64,000 nucleotides of DNA from Vespula vulgaris (GCF_905475345.1 NC_066592.1:8961501-9025500), one strand, 5' to 3'; shown: positions 1 through 14,586, numbered from the stretch's first letter. The notes: a model not told the origin generated them from the letters alone. Program-made: numbers and translations.

Positions 1-2599
1 TACAAATATTTGGCCTGTTTCTTAAAATTTTACAGATACTGTTATTATTCCTCCACTGCTTGAACAGTTTTTCAAGAATTTCTGGAGACTGTGTAGTTCT
101 CACGGAAAATGTATTTTTTCCCGAATAGGTACTCGTAATTGAGACGTACTTGATAAAATTTTTTATTTAATGTAGTCATACATAATATTCCTTATTTTTA
201 CTTTTTCATCTTCAAAAAAGTGAAATACCTTTTCCATTTTCCTTTATATTTTTTTCTTCTTATACAAATTTGGAACCTTCCTTCCGAATCTTACTAATCG
301 ATTTAGTAGATAAATCAACATAGTCAATTGCATGAACATTGGTTTGCTGAATGTTATAAAGGAGTTGATGTACTCTATGATTTTTCATTGCTCCTTTTCA
401 TGACCCGACACACAATGCTTAGAGTCTCGAATTGTGAGAATTGTGAGAACAATCCCATTTCATCTAGAAAGTAATGACGAAAAACGAGCCATAGTATCTT
501 TCTTTGTTTTACAAATTTTTTTATTTATAAAATAATTTATTTTTTCCGCATATAGTACTAACTAGTGTTATTCTTTTTGCTAGTAATTTTGATACAAACG
601 GTAAGCTTCTAAAAAAATTGTCAGTTGTTATGGTTCTTCCCTTTATAGAATATGGTTCCATAAGTTTGAATAGGATAAATTCACTTAGAGATTGTGATAT
701 TACTCGTGACTCATCCTTTCCTAAGAAGTTAAGAAAAAGAGGAAATTGACTATATCGAAGTGAGGAGGATTAATAACATTACTTGGCTTTCTCGGAGTAT
801 TAGATTCTTCCTACCGACGATACTGCAAATATTGCTTTTGTTGTAAATAAAGGTAAAGCTAAAAGCAATAGTTGGGAGGAATGAAAAATACAATCGATCT
901 TTGTAAGAATGTAGATGAAAAGTATGTAGATGAAAAGAATGTAGTAGAAAAAGAATTCGGAATTGGAAAAAAATAAAAGATAATAAGTAATCAAAATTAT
1001 TGAAAAAAATCGAAAAGAAAAGTAGACAACTACTATTAAGTTGAAAAAAGCAAGTCGGAATATATTATATTTCAGGAGCGTTTTCATGAGAATTTAATTA
1101 TTTAATTATTTAAATATAAAAAACTAACGAATACATTATTATTGACATAGATAATATGAATGGAGTTGAAATGCAGCGTACATTAGAAAAGGATTAAATA
1201 CAGTAGTATTTCAATACTTTCGGTAATTTAAAATTGCTATTGGAATTAATAAAATATTTGAATCAATATTGTTCGATAAAGATATTACGAAATTATAAAT
1301 CTGATCTATTATACGATACGAGTAATAGACTTTCTTAAATGCCGTAACTGTATATATATGTTTGTATATAATGACAGTATGCATATGTTGTGTATTATGG
1401 CTCCTTTGGTTGATAATATGATCTACTACTATTTTGTTTATATCATAATTTTCTGATTTTTTTAGCTGCTTCAATGTATTTTTCTATTTTCTTCCTATAT
1501 TTACTATCTTCCTGTTTTCTTTTATATGTTTATTGTATTTGTTATGGCTATTTCAATTAGTTGTGTTATTTTCTTGTGTTTGTGGATTAGTGTGATCTCC
1601 AGTTTATTGTGTAATGTTGTTTTATCGGTAGTAACGCTTCTATGCCAGTACGTTTTGTATTCATTATTTTGTAGTACATTCACAACAAAAATTGAAGAAC
1701 TAAACTGATTGTAAGATATCAGTGTAATTATCAATTTTTACAGAACAGCTGGTACAAAATCAATATAGATTCTTCGTATGTCTTCTAGTTAGACATAGCT
1801 TCTCCTCAGATACTCGAATAACTAAATGCATTTTTTTTTTGTTTGCATCTGCTTAAAACAATTCATTATAATAATATTATAATAATATGATTTAGGAGGT
1901 AATAATATTATCAAAAGATGTTAATAAATATATTTATATCCTATTGCAAAAAGTACTGTATTTCTTCATCTTTCGTTTATCTTGCCATATTGCTCTTACT
2001 ATCTAAAAAAATGTGTTGTAACAATAAATTGACAATAATATTACTTAGAAAAATAATACATATACGTATTTATATCATTGTAAAATATAAATGTAAATAT
2101 CAAATTTACGTATTGAAGTGACGATTCTGCTGAATTTCTTTTCTGTTAATTTAAGTGCCGTTCTTTTGATGAAGTATTGTTGAAGCCTGTGAGATTCAAA
2201 TCAGTCAATGATTCTGTTTTTAGAAATGAAAGAAAGATGAAACGTCCCTACAAATTTTCGAAAAAATTTCAGGAAAGCAGGACGAGACGAGAAAGAAATT
2301 CTGTAACACAAGGATAGAGCAATGTTGGCGTTACAGAAAAAGAGGACATTTTAAGAACTAGTATCTGCAATACTAAAAGAAGAAAAAGAATTATTTGAAG
2401 CTCAAAAGTGACACCGAGGTAAGGACGAGAGGGATAACCTAGTTTCGTCGAAGGACAGAAAACAAGGAAATTATTTTCCTTTTCAGAAAACGAAAATTCC
2501 TCACAGATCCGTCAGCCTCACTTCAGGACAATAGATATAGAGCATTTTAATTCGATAAAATCGAATTTACGATGATAATAGGGGGGCTGAAAATGGTAT
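1..2599. other. AT-rich DNA, no gene recognised
   Basis: I see no coding region longer than chance expectation, no RNA gene and no long repeat. The open frames here (for example 1526-1708 and 1918-2121) are AT-rich, hydrophobic in translation and overlap frames on the other strand. They look like by-products of base composition. Confidence 0.6.
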
Positions 2600-2923
2600 A
2601 TGGCAAAAATTAATATAGATTTGTATTGGGAACTTTATTTAAGTCAGAATGTACATTTAGCGAACATAGCAGAGAATATTATATTAGATTCGAATTTTAT
2701 TAAGAAGAATAATTGTATAATAGATGTAAAATTAATGGGTGGGGAGGAAAAAATACGTATAGCAGGCAAACAAGCTATTATGAAGCAAAAAGAAGAATTT
2801 AGAAAAAGGAAAAGAATGGGAAGTACTTTATTATTTGAAAGGTTTGTTTTAAAGGAATATAGAAAAAATTCCAGAGAAAAAGACGAAACAAATAGAACAA
2901 AATTCTTTAGAAAGGATCATTAA
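2600..2923 (+). other. 107-codon ORF, unassigned and doubtful
   Basis: An ATG-initiated frame runs 107 codons to a TAA. The product would be about 12 kDa, with a hydrophobic and acidic first half (residues 1-50) and a strongly basic, Lys/Arg/Glu-rich second half (residues 51-107) that could form a charged helix. There is no signal peptide or recognisable domain. An upstream ATG at 2593 in another frame stops after six codons. The lysine, asparagine and isoleucine bias is what the local A-richness would give by chance. It could be a fragment of an exon or of an old mobile-element protein, but I cannot name a family. Confidence 0.15.
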
Positions 2924-4103
2924 GATATTTTTATCAAATCTTCTTTTGATATAGGGAGACGTAATGTTAGATAGACACAGATGATTTTTTGCTATTAAAT
3001 AAACACCTAAGAGGTTTCAAATTTATTAACAGTAGGAGAAACAGCACTTAATTACTGACATGAAGGAATAAGGAGTTTTAGAAAAAGCTACGGAGTCAAA
3101 TAGTTTGGTTTCGAAAAAGAATAAACCAACGAGCTGTTTTGGAGGTTAACAAGAAGTTGAACGGCATTATAAAGAAGCATTCTTATCTATTTTTTTTTAT
3201 TAAATAAATTTGTTATTATTAGTACATGATTAAAAGAAATACAATATTATTAAAAAATTAGTTATAATAAATTCTTTACAATAATAACTGTAATATTACC
3301 AGTTTATGATTATTATTGGCGTGACACAGACATTTTAATGTAGAAAACATGAATTTTTAATAGTTAATATTTTGTCACAATTAACAAAATGATATATATA
3401 TATCATCTCCTTTTTATTAAATTATACCTTTTTAAGGATATTATTTTTATAATACATATTTATTTTATTTATTCTATGGGAAACATTTTATGTTTAGAAA
3501 TAATATTTATTTTTTTAATATTTATTTTTTTTATATTAGGAAACACATTGTTAAAAATATGTTGTTTATTTATATTAAATACTATTCAAAAGAAATAAAA
3601 AATTCATTGATTATGATACTTGAAACATGGCACGGCGCGTAATCATCTTATCTTGAAAACATTTCAGCAACAGTAACTTGTTTCTTTCATCTTTATCTTT
3701 TTAAGAGATAAGAATTTGATTAGTAAATATAACAGTACAGGTCCATTTAATACTCGTTTGCGTATAAAATTGTCAATAAAGAGGACTCGTGTCGTCAAAC
3801 AAATATTAGGTCTACTTACAAAGTATTATATGTTAAATGGTTAATTGAAAATTGGATTTCAATCGGTTATCGAAAAGGAAGATCGATTTCTACAAACTTT
3901 CATTATTCTTTATGTATAAAATAGTTAATGGTCGGATCGATACTGATATTATTGATGATATCCAAGCAATTCAATATCAAAGCACTCAATGGGAAGAGTC
4001 GATATATATTAAAATTGTAGGTACTTGATATCAATTTTCGAAACTGACATACTTCAATGAATCGATATCAAGTTGAAAAGCGTTTATATCGGATCAATAT
4101 CCA
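2924..4103. other. AT-rich DNA, no gene recognised
   Basis: No gene is visible. The stretch contains poly-T/TTATTAAATAAA sequence near 3190-3213 and a 25-bp segment at 3402-3426. Both reappear inside the small insertion at 4230-4290, the second one inverted. Confidence 0.6.
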
Positions 4104-4208
4104 TTTGATGATACCTAATAATATTGAATCAATTTCCGTTTGATGATACCTAATAATATTGAATCAATTTCCGTTTGATGATACCTAATGAAAGTATTGA
4201 CACTCGTT
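4104..4208. repeat. 35-bp tandem repeat, about three copies
   Basis: TTTGATGATACCTAA begins at 4104, 4139 and 4174, giving a period of 35 bp. The first two units are nearly identical, including the linking AATATTGAATCAATTTCCG. The third breaks off after TTTGATGATACCTAA and is followed by a related TATTGACACTCGTTTGATAC. Confidence 0.85.
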
Positions 4209-4216
4209 TGATACTT

Positions 4217-4303
4217 ATGTTTAATATTGTTTTTTATTAAATAAATTTTTTATTAAATAAATAATAATATAATTTAATAAAAAGGAGATGATGTTTAATA
4301 TTG
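4217..4303. repeat. 61-bp patchwork insertion with 13-bp flanking direct repeats
   Basis: ATGTTTAATATTG occurs at 4217-4229 and again at 4291-4303. The 61 bases between them begin with poly-T/TTATTAAATAAA sequence (twice). They end with a stretch that, with the first two bases of the second direct repeat (4268-4292), is the exact reverse complement of 3402-3426. The flanking repeats resemble a target-site duplication. The insert itself reads like sequence copied from nearby templates. Confidence 0.6.
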
Positions 4304-7300
4304 ACACAGAAACAAACGAATAGCGATTTTTTGGATTAACGAACGAAAATCTGAAAGATGAAAGACTGAAAGACAAATCGTCTTTATATTTTCATAGAAG
4401 TACGGAACGGGTATTAATACTTCCACAGACGTATCGATAGCCGTATAAATATTCGTGATACAGCAAAGAAAATAAAAATATTAACAGTTTTTCTATTATT
4501 TCCGGAGATATACAAACTTTCTCTCGTTTGTACATTTGCTCGACAATGTCAATACTCGATAATATTCAACTATTCTATTTTACTCTCTTGTACTCTTTAT
4601 TGTTTTCTACTCTCTGCTCTGATCTCTTGTATTCTCTGCTCTCTCTGCATTGGTACCTAGTCTCTCATATTAGTTACCGCTTCTTTCTTTCGTTCCCTTA
4701 TTATCGCTTTCTTGTATCCAGATATATCTTTTAGGCCTTTTCAAACAAAGTCCTAGACATCATGTAATCTCCTCACGTGCATCTCTATCGGTCATATACT
4801 CTCGCTTACATACCGCTCATGTCATTTATATTACTAGTATTACGTTTCTATCTTATAGATACTAATCTTAGCACTCTTTCGATATACACACACGCGCGCG
4901 CATACACGTGAATATTTTCATAACATAATACTTACGACTTAGAATTAGTATTCGATACGACATCATAATTTGTAAACTGATATCGATAGTATTGATTTGT
5001 TATCGGTCTTATTGCTAGTGATATTAATCGATGTATTGATGTTCAAATTATCCTTGGATATTAACTGATAGAAACGAATAGATTAATCGAACGATTATCA
5101 CGAATGGGAATTTGATATTTCAACAGAATTTATAGTTATGAATAAGCTATCTGGTTGATGATAAAAAGTTTCATCTTGTATTATGAAGAATTAATTACGT
5201 ATAGTAGCATACCGTAAAATATGTCGAAAGTAAGGGCGAACGAGTTAGTCTTGAACAAGGAAAGTAAGTAGTGAGGTTGGAGCGAGGTAGGCAATTAGCA
5301 AGCATTAGATGAAAGCCTCAATGTACATGAAAGAAATGAATTTATGAATTTGGAGGAACACATAAGGATACAAAAAGGTTTGTAATTTCGTTGGTGAATT
5401 GCGGAAATATTTAATTCATATTGTTTCCTAATATATCATAAAAAGTGTAGGATTTTTTTTTATTTAAAAAAGAAAATTAAGCTTTAAATGATTGAAATTT
5501 TCCATTAAATAAAAAATAATAAATTCGATTGTTATATCTGGGATTCGTGACAAATATTTCGTCAAAGAAAAGAAAATTTTTTGTTAAGATAAGAAATCTT
5601 CTATTGTTGAGAAATGACTTTTGTTTGTTTTTCTCTGTTCCATTACAATCAGTTAAATATCATCGGATTAAAGGAATAAAAATTATATAATATTAATAAT
5701 TTATAACCTCTATAAGTAATACATATATACAGACACACACAAATTGATAAAAATAGAACATATATACATATAAATATATATATATAATTGTAATAATATA
5801 TGAATTTATTGTGAATGGAATAGAATTTTCAGATTTCTTTAATGCAACTAATATTGTAAAAAAGTTCTTTAACAGAAAAATATCAGAGACCAGCGACAGA
5901 ATAATTTTGTCAGAGATTTGTCAGAATTATCTTCTAATAAAATTTACTCGACTTCGGATCTTTGATAGTTGGTAACTTTCTGTCTATTTTTGCCCTATTA
6001 TTTTGTTAACGGGACCATGGCAGTCACCTATGGTATAACTATGTAAAAATTTCCAATTAATTACTTTCAATAATTATTATAAGTAAAATATAAGCAAAAT
6101 TAAAAACTTCTTAATAATAGAAATAACTGGATAAACAGTGCAAAGTAAAGATCGTAGACAATAATTAATTATTGTTATTAATAATTTTTGTTTCTATTAA
6201 CAAACAGAATAAGTAGTCTAAACTTCGAATAGAGAAAATTTATATTAATTCATCTTTATATTATATTATTCATCTTTAATTATTACTTCAAATATTATTG
6301 ATCAGTTCATTTGTTTTCGTTGGTTTCAAAGTTAACAGATAGAATATTAGGCAACAATTAAATTTTCTGACGTACTGTTTTAAAACAATATCAAGAAAAG
6401 TAAGATTTGCTATTGCAGTCCCTACAATTTTCCATTATTATTTTGTACAATTTTTATACTAAAAATATCGTTGAAACATAACCGATTAGCAAGTTGTGGT
6501 ATAAGCAACCGAATATTTAATTAGAAGATGTATATTTAGACACAGCTTTAATAACTTATCATTGTAAGCTAATACTAATATAAATTCAATTATTATTCCT
6601 AGGATAAAATTTATAAAAGTCCTGTACATTTTAATAAAAGTGTTAGAAATAAATAATACATTCAAAACTCATTCGTGAAAATAAATCAAATTCTCTCCTT
6701 CATTTTCTCTCTTCTCTTTATTTTCTCTACCTCCTTTCTCTCGATTATATATGTATATTGCTCATGTACACACGCACATATATGTATGTATAATAATATA
6801 TTATAAAGTATGTATATAATATAATATACATATATGTACGTATAATAATATATACTCATAAGTTGTATTGTTATCTTTGCAGAAATAAATAGAAACTTGT
6901 ATTATATTTTGAAGAATTTTACAAAAATAATACTGGGCTGTAAACGAAATTTCTTCTCCGCTGTGAAAACGGTAGCAAACGTGTTAAAAATTTTTGGACG
7001 ACTTATTTCAGATTTTAATTCGATTCTGTCTTCGTCTCGATATCTCTAATAATATCCTATACGATATTCTTGGGTATCTTTAAAAGATTCGCGACTTCTC
7101 GTACTGCTTTTTTTTTCATAATGAAACATTACTAATTGGTGTATGTCGAATCATGTATTATTTTTATTTCCGTGATTCATTTCGCGTCAGATGACGACTA
7201 AGTGTAATTGTAAGAAATATTCAACACATATTTCTATAATTTAATATCTTCGATATTGACCTAGGATATTTATAAATATACTACAGTTATCATACACTAC

Positions 7301-7830
7301 ATTTTAATTTTATAATGCTGATAAAATCATTGCGGGATTTTAAAATTAATACATATCCGTGATTGCACAAGAAAAAGGAAGATCTACTTGCAGATCCACA
7401 CCATTTAAATGTTTATAGAATATAAAATATATAATACTCGACGCCTTGATAATTGAAAAGAATTTTTATCTGTATTTATATTTGATACGTTCTATTTATA
7501 GAGGAGATGGGAAGAAATTAAAAATATTTGCGCTTATCTATAGAGATTCAAAAATATATTCTGTGAATTTCCACTTGGTGTGTCCGGTGAACTGGAATTT
7601 AATTTCTATTTTTTTTTTTTCTTGAAATACTGAAATTCATTCTCCCTTCTTCCTACAGTAATTTTTCAAGGCCAATGGATTGGTCTTACTTTTTTTTATT
7701 TTCATATTGCTTTCTCTTGCTGGCATTTTTAAATCACTTACCAAACAAAATTATTAAGCCTACAGATCGTGATGATTGATTGTGAGTAAGAAACGCTATA
7801 AAAACAAATGTGTTACAAACAAATACGTTT

Positions 7831-7876
7831 AGATAGATAAGTTACGTAAGATAGATAAGATAGATAGATACGTTAA
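7831..7876. repeat. GATA-type microsatellite
   Basis: Imperfect GATA/TAGA repeats interrupted by GTTACGTAA. It is short and degenerate. Confidence 0.7.
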
Positions 7877-8154
7877 GATAAAAAGACAAAGTAAATCAAT
7901 AACGGACGAAAACAAAACAAACATTTTGTACTTACTATAGGTCGTTAATATTACACGTATCTATCAACGAGTGGTTATGTGTCGAGATAATCAAAAACAG
8001 GATTTATTGAGAGTCCCGTGAAGTGAACACATTGTTCTTTTTCCGTTATCATAAATTATCATCATATATGTATATGATGCATATAGGCATATTTTTCTAC
8101 TTTTTCTTTGTATCATTGTTCTTATTACTATATTATTATATTATATATTATTAT

Positions 8155-8190
8155 TATAGTAATAGTAGTAGTAATAGTAATAGTAATAAT
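8155..8190. repeat. TAG/TAA trinucleotide run
   Basis: Repeated TAGTAA and TAGTAG triplets followed by AATAATATAA. Confidence 0.75.
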
Positions 8191-10159
8191 ATAATGTAAA
8201 ATCAGTGAATAATAAAAATAATACGAAGCTATAAAATAGCGCTGGAAGAAAAAATGCGTAATGTGGATGGAACTCATGTTTTAATCTTTATCAAAATAAT
8301 ATGTAATATATAAGTGTATGATCACTAATTTTTATTTTTGAAGAAATAATCAATAAATGTGTATACTTTATAACTATTTGTCATCAAACCAAATCGTACC
8401 GCTACTGTATCTTATTTACTACAAAACATCACGAAATTCACATCACCATCAGCGAAGAAAATAAATGTAAGAGATTGAATTGTATATCTTATTAAATTAT
8501 TAGATAAGGAAAGAAAAAGAATAAATTAGTTGATTATGTTATATAAGTACAATAAAAAACACAAGAGGTCATTGAGCTTGCGATCCCTGTATTATGAAAC
8601 TTTTTTTTTATAAAAATATAAATAATTTTTATTTGACAACATACAATAGTATAAAAGTCTGTATAACGGAATTACAAAACTAATATGCCTGCCACACTTC
8701 TACTACACACTTCTAAGAAGTTTGCATTTCTATATAAAATCTGGAAGGAACTACAAATTTTTCTAAAATTGAACAGTATCTTAGAAACAGATCTATTGAC
8801 ATGAACGATTGGACTCGTATATTCTTATTTTTGTCCTAGAATTATTTATCCAAAGCTCATTAAAATGCACGAGTGAATTACTGTAGCTTTTCCGTGCGAG
8901 CATCGTGAAACGCATTTCATTGCGTTTGAAATATAATAGTTTAGAAAATCTAAGCATCATCAGCTTCCACTACACAACAAGCAAACAATCGTCACGAAAA
9001 TAAAACAAACACCATTCAAGCGTGTATATATAAATTAATAGTGGGTATACAAGCTCCTTTTTTGCCACAAATTTCGAAGGTTGAAACAGGCATTGTACAA
9101 AACTTCTTTTTCGCGAAAGATGTCGAAAGAAGCATTTACTATGTACATATTACAATGGTAATAGGCGTAGTTACTGACTGATTTTGATGAACAAGGTCTT
9201 ATTTTAAAGATGAACGTTTAATCAAAGACGGCGCTATTTCGAATTTTTGAAAAGGCTTTATACTTTTGCATGATATATTTTCAAAGAAAAATTATTTTAT
9301 AGTGAGATTAGTTTTGTGTTCATGTTTAATAGAAATGAAAAGTAAAGTTTAAAAGTACTTATAATTAGAAAACTTGAAAATCTTGGAAAAGTAATTTATA
9401 TTATTCCATAATAATGTTCAGAATATACTTAATTGAGTCAAAACATTGAAGCTTAGATAGATCAATTTTAATAACAATAACGATCGTTAAAATTTTCATG
9501 ATATTATTATCAGTATATATAAAACATTTTTTCATGAACCAGGATTTTAGAGCAATAATATAGAGTACAATTTCTATTGTTCAAACTTATTTTTGAAAAT
9601 GTGCAACATTTTAGATTTTATGATGATACAACTAGAGATTTCTAAATTACTTAAGGAAAAGAAAGAGACTGATAACATCGAATTCGAGAGTGTTAATATC
9701 ATAATCCTAGGCTATCTCAAAATATTTAACTGAATACCAGTAATGTAATGACATGCCAAAATCTGTAACTGATTACCGATAATATATTCGTAAATTATTT
9801 CAAATTTAATAACTAAAAACGCTCCTCTGCAATGTTTGTTAAGAGGCATCAACACACATTATTTGGAAATAATAAAAATTTCTGGTCTCAAAATAGCTAC
9901 AAAAGCAATGTAGACTAGATATATAGAAAAGGAAATCTAAAAATACTGTTTTTATTTACAGATTTTGTAAAATTCTAATATATAAAATTAGATATTTTGT
10001 CAAATACCACACTAGAAAATATTATTATTAAATATTAAAATTTAATTATTAATTTGTTTGTTCAATTTTGCTTAATTTTATTAAATTTTAGTGTTAAATA
10101 TGTTAAATAGTTGTATTCTTTTATAATTTAGTAATATGTTTTATATTTCAAGTTATTAT

Positions 10160-12105
10160 TAATACTGGAATGAAACTCCAGTATTTTGCCGATTTTAAAT
10201 GAAATATTAAAACTGAAATTATTTCCTATTAAACATCTTAAATGGCTCCTAATTGATATTTGATCTGTCTGAAGCTTTTATTACCGATTCTGTGCACTGT
10301 AAAATTGATAAAACCACCCTTAAACACCGGTACTTTGCCGAATTTTTTGAAATATTAATATTATTATTTATATTATTTATATTATTAATATTATATAATT
10401 TGAAATATTAATATATATAAATAATTTTCTATTAAGCACCCTAATTCACCCCTAATTCACCCTAATTAAGCCGGACCTGTCAAAAACTTTTATAATATAT
10501 ATGGAATTATATATCCATCGTAAATTAATAAAACCATTTCGATAACCATGCAATTTTTCGATTTCAATTGAAATATTAAAAATTGTAAAATTCTTTTCTA
10601 AGCACACTAATTGTTCCCTACTTGAATCGGCCCCGTCCAAAATTAATATTTTTTTTTGTACTTCGTAAAATCAGTAAAACAACCGTAAAAGTCTGGTACT
10701 TTTCTGAATTTAATTGAAATATGGAAAATTAAAAAATTTTATTTTAAGCAACTTGATTCATCTCTAATTATGCTGGACCTTTTCGAAACTCCTATTACAG
10801 ATTTTGAGCAGCATAAATTTATTAAAATAATACTGAAACTCCGCTACTTTGCCGATTATAATTCAAATATTATAAATTAAGGAATTTAATATTAAGCACC
10901 CTAATTCACTGCTAATTGGACTGGAATTAATCAAAACTTCGATTCACCCTTAATTGAACCGGTCCTGTCCGAAATTTTTGTAATACATCCTGTGCACCGT
11001 AAAATTAATGAGACCACTCAGAAACCCCGTTACTTTGCCAAATTTTTCGAAATAATAACATTTACAAAATTTTCATGAAGCATTCTAAGTCTCCCTTAAT
11101 TGATATGGCCCTGTCCGAAACATTTATCATAGCTTCTGTGCACCGTAAAATAAATAAAGCTACCCTTCAACCCCGGTACTTTGTCGAACTTTTTGAGATG
11201 TTAAAATATAATGAATTTTTTTATAAAGAACCCTACGTCGCACCTAATTCAGTCGGCCTTGTCTGAAACTTAGATAATAGGTTCTGCACACCGTAAAATT
11301 AATAAAAATACCATTAAACTCGTTACTATGCCGAAATTAATTGAAATAATAAAATTCAAAAATTTTTTTATTAGGCACTTTAAATCAATACTAATTGAGT
11401 CAGCCTTTTCCGAAAGTTATATAACAAGTTCTGTGTACCGTAGAACTAATAATGCCATCCCTTATACTTGGTATTTCGCCGAATTTATTGAAATAAACAA
11501 AATTAAATAATTTTCTATTCAGCACCCTAAATCACCTTTAAATGAGCCGGGACAGTCCAGAACTTTTATAATAGATTCGGTGCACTGTAAAATTAATGAA
11601 GCTACTACTAAACCTAAGTATTTTTCGAATCTTTTACAATATAAAAATTTATAGAATTTTTTATAAAGCACCCTAAGTTGCCCTTAATTGATACAGACCT
11701 GTCCAAAATTTTATAATACATTCTGTACATCGTAAAATTAACAAAACCATCCTGACACACATGTGCTTTGCCATATTTACTTCAGTAATTAAATTTAAAG
11801 AACTATTCTGCTAAGCATCCTAATTCGCTCTTAATTGAGCCAGCCATATCCGAAAATTTTATAATACTTTCTATGAACGGTAAAATTAACAAAATCATCC
11901 TTAAATCTCCATACATTGCCGAATTTAATACAAATATTAAAATTAAAAAATTTTTTTATTAAGTATTCTAAATTACCACTAATTTTGCCGGCTAAGTCCG
12001 AAGCTTTTATAATAGATTTTGTGCGCAGTAAATTTAATAAAACCACCCTTAAAACATGGTATTTTGCCGAATTTAATAAAGTATTTTTTAAATTCTAATA
12101 TACAA
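10160..12105 (+). repeat. Diverged ~147-bp tandem repeat, forward arm
   Basis: A consensus can be read by eye. TTCTGTGCACCGTAAAATTA is followed by AATAAAACCACCCTTAAA, then GGTACTTTGCCGAATTT, a GAAATATTAAAAT AT-rich spacer, and AAGCACCCTAATTCACC with CTAATTGAGCCGGACCTGTCC. The CACCGTAAAATTAA landmark recurs near 10291, 10514, 10660, 10810, 10991, 11137, 11285, 11431, 11579, 11734, 11871 and 12018. Most steps are 146-148 bp. The early, longer steps hold extra AT-rich DNA. Units look quite diverged from each other, so the array is old. The ORFs inside it are the repeat read in different frames. Confidence 0.85.
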
Positions 12106-12628
12106 AAAAATTTAATGAAGTACTGGAGTTTAAGAGTGGTTTTACTTTTTTACAGCGCACAGAATCTATTATAATATTTTCGTACAGGGCGGGCACAATT
12201 AGGGGCGATTTTTGGTGTTAATGCAAAATTCTTTAAATTTTAATATACAATAAAATTCGGCGAACTGTTGGGATTTAAGGGAGGCTTTATTAATTTTACG
12301 TTGCATAAAATTTATTATAAAAGTTTCGCAAGCGGTCGGCTCAATCAGAGGAGATTAAAAGTGCCTAACAAAAAATTTTTAATTGTACTATTTCAATTAA
12401 ATTCAGCATAGTATCGAGATTAAAGAATGGTTCCATTCATTTTACGGTACAGAATCTACTATAAAAGTTTTGGGCAGGGTCAGCTCAATTCAGTGCGATT
12501 TAGGATACTTAATAAAAAAATTCTTAAATTTTTATATATCAAAAAATTCGGTAAAGTACTGGGAATTAAGGGTGGTTTTATTGATTTTTCAATGCACAAA
12601 ATTTATTATAAAAGTTTCGGGTAATTCT
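12106..12628 (-). repeat. Diverged ~147-bp tandem repeat, inverted arm
   Basis: The same family continues in reverse complement. Reverse landmarks (TTTTACGGTACAGAATC and variants) fall near 12154, 12300, 12445 and 12591, again about 146-147 bp apart. Reverse forms of the GCCGAATTT and AAGCACCCTAA motifs lie between them, for example AAAATTCGGCGAACTGTTGG near 12253. The switch of orientation lies close to 12105, after the last forward unit. The inverted arm has about 3.5 units against about 13 in the forward arm. Confidence 0.85.
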
Positions 12629-14370
12629 ATGTATCTCATGCGTCAAAAGCATAAATTAAATTACATGGCAACGGTCGGCGGTACTATACTATCGAAGATT
12701 ATCAGCGGCTTGTTGAACTTTTTTATTACTCTTGGTTTAATACTATAAATCAACATACAGGATTTAAAGGCAAGATATTTCTTTTTCAAACATCATCTTC
12801 GTTTTTAAGTGATTCGTAAAATCCACATCGTATTCGTTATGTGATTGAAATTAAGGAGGAAGATAAAAGAGAAAAAATTTATAATGGCAGTTACACGAAT
12901 CAAAGAGGAATTTTTCATCGAACAAGGTGTACCGTTTCTCAAGAAAATTTTCTTCGGGAATATTTTGAAATTATACGAGAAATGTCCATTCCATGTTTCC
13001 TCTACCGTGTCTTAATCGTAGTTGCATCAATTTGATATAAGTAATTATTCAATATAAGTCGACGTAGAAGAAATTATAAATTCAATGCTCCAAATTGTTT
13101 GTTATAATATTCACAACATATATTAATAAAATATTCATAACATTTAATAATATTATAAATATTTATACTATTAATGTTTAATATAATCATAATATTCAAC
13201 GTTTCCTAAAAATATAAGAATATAGACTAATAAACTCATAGCATACTGCGAATTCCATTGTCAATAAATTTGAATAGGAATTCAATGAAATTACGTCTTC
13301 GTTATCCATAGTCTCCTATGTATCGTCACATACCTTCATTAGTTATTATTCGTTTTGCCTATAATCCTATTCCCTCTGTGCATGCATTTGTACGCGTATG
13401 CATGCGTTCTGGTCAAGCGGGCGAGACTGCGTGCGCAGATATATGCGTGCGTCTGTGTATCTTGCATGTTTTGAAAATAAAAAAATTATTTTTTCACTCG
13501 TTTTCCTTGTATTAAACAATAACAGATATCTAGATAATACGATTGGTTTTATCTAATTATTTAATTATCTGTTTGTTTTTTTTTTACAGAACTATGTATC
13601 ACATCGCTAATTTATTTCAATGATATAAACGACTACATTTTCCTAAAAATTTACTCTCTATTGAAGAATTTAAAAAAAATGATCGAATCATACTTTCGGT
13701 TAATTAATAATTCATACTGTACTAATTCAAAAGTAACAAGTAATTTACTAGAAAAATATTACATTTCTCTAATCGTCTATTTCTTATTACGTATAAATGT
13801 GCATAGCATTATTATGGCATTTATTATATTTCTAGCAATATAACATTTCGGATTGTATTATCCAAATGAATAAATTCTTCGAAAAGCACTTAAATAATAC
13901 TTTACCCAATATTTACTTCTAATTATTCCTTAAGATAATGGTAGATATTCGATTAACCGATTAACATCGCTAAAAACAAAAGTTATAAATGGCATAGAGA
14001 GACAAATTTTCAATGAAATAAATAACCATTCCTTCTAAATACAATCTTTTAAATTTTATTTTCTATGCAATGTCGATGTTGTCTTCACGTAAACTAAATA
14101 AATTTCAAAAAAAAAAAGAAAAAAAAATTCCCTCCCGGAAAGGAAAATAAACGAAATTCGATTTTTAAATAATAAGATGATGAATAGGATATGTATATGG
14201 AAAACGACAGATAGGGAAAATCAAAAGAAGTGATATTTAAAAAGAGAGAACGAAGTTGAAAACAAAAAAAAATTTCCCGTAATAGCTATATTGATCTAAA
14301 CTTGTTAGCAATACTGGTGAGATTACAGAAAATGATATTCTCGTCGGACTATGAAAAATAATAGGGGGAA
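12629..14370. other. AT-rich DNA, no gene recognised
   Basis: Several 60-65 codon frames exist (12841-13035, 13318-13515, 13661-13843), but none shows a recognisable domain or a convincing composition. Nothing else was identified. Confidence 0.55.
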
Positions 14371-14586
14371 ATGAATAACGCATGCTCTCAACTGGGTTGC
14401 GCCTGCATTGTGTCTGGGAGTCGGGGTAAAAGCTTTTCGATGAGAGTTGGACCAGCGAAAGTTATTCCGTTTGGAGACACTAATGTGACCAGTGCTAACA
14501 GATTCCAAAAGATGAAAAACGATTTAAAAAGGAAGACGAGTGTGCAAACGGAAGTAGCTGAGAAATGCCAAAAAATTAGAAAGTGA
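14371..14586 (+). other. 71-codon ORF, unassigned, possible exon or retrocopy fragment
   Basis: An ATG-initiated frame of 71 codons ends in TGA. An in-frame stop lies just upstream of the start. It is less AT-biased than its surroundings and its translation uses a balanced set of residues: three early cysteines (CSQLGCAC), a Gly/Ser/Arg stretch, VGPAKVIPFGDTNVTSANRF around residues 27-46, then a basic helix-like tail rich in Lys, Gln and Glu. The same segment is open for 61 codons on the minus strand, so openness alone is weak evidence. I do not recognise the family. It could be a terminal exon, a degraded retrocopy or chance. Confidence 0.25.

Larger units (their letters stand above)
4304..10159. 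other. AT-rich DNA, no gene recognised
   Basis: This long stretch holds no convincing gene. It contains a CT-rich stretch at about 4560-4660, a short CA/CG alternating run at about 4886-4908, TA-rich runs at 5755-5790 and 6750-6860, GATA repeats at about 7831-7875 and a TAG/TAA triplet run at about 8155-8190. I see no transposon ends. A small hairpin with arms AAACGCA and TGCGTTT lies near 8908-8930. Confidence 0.55.
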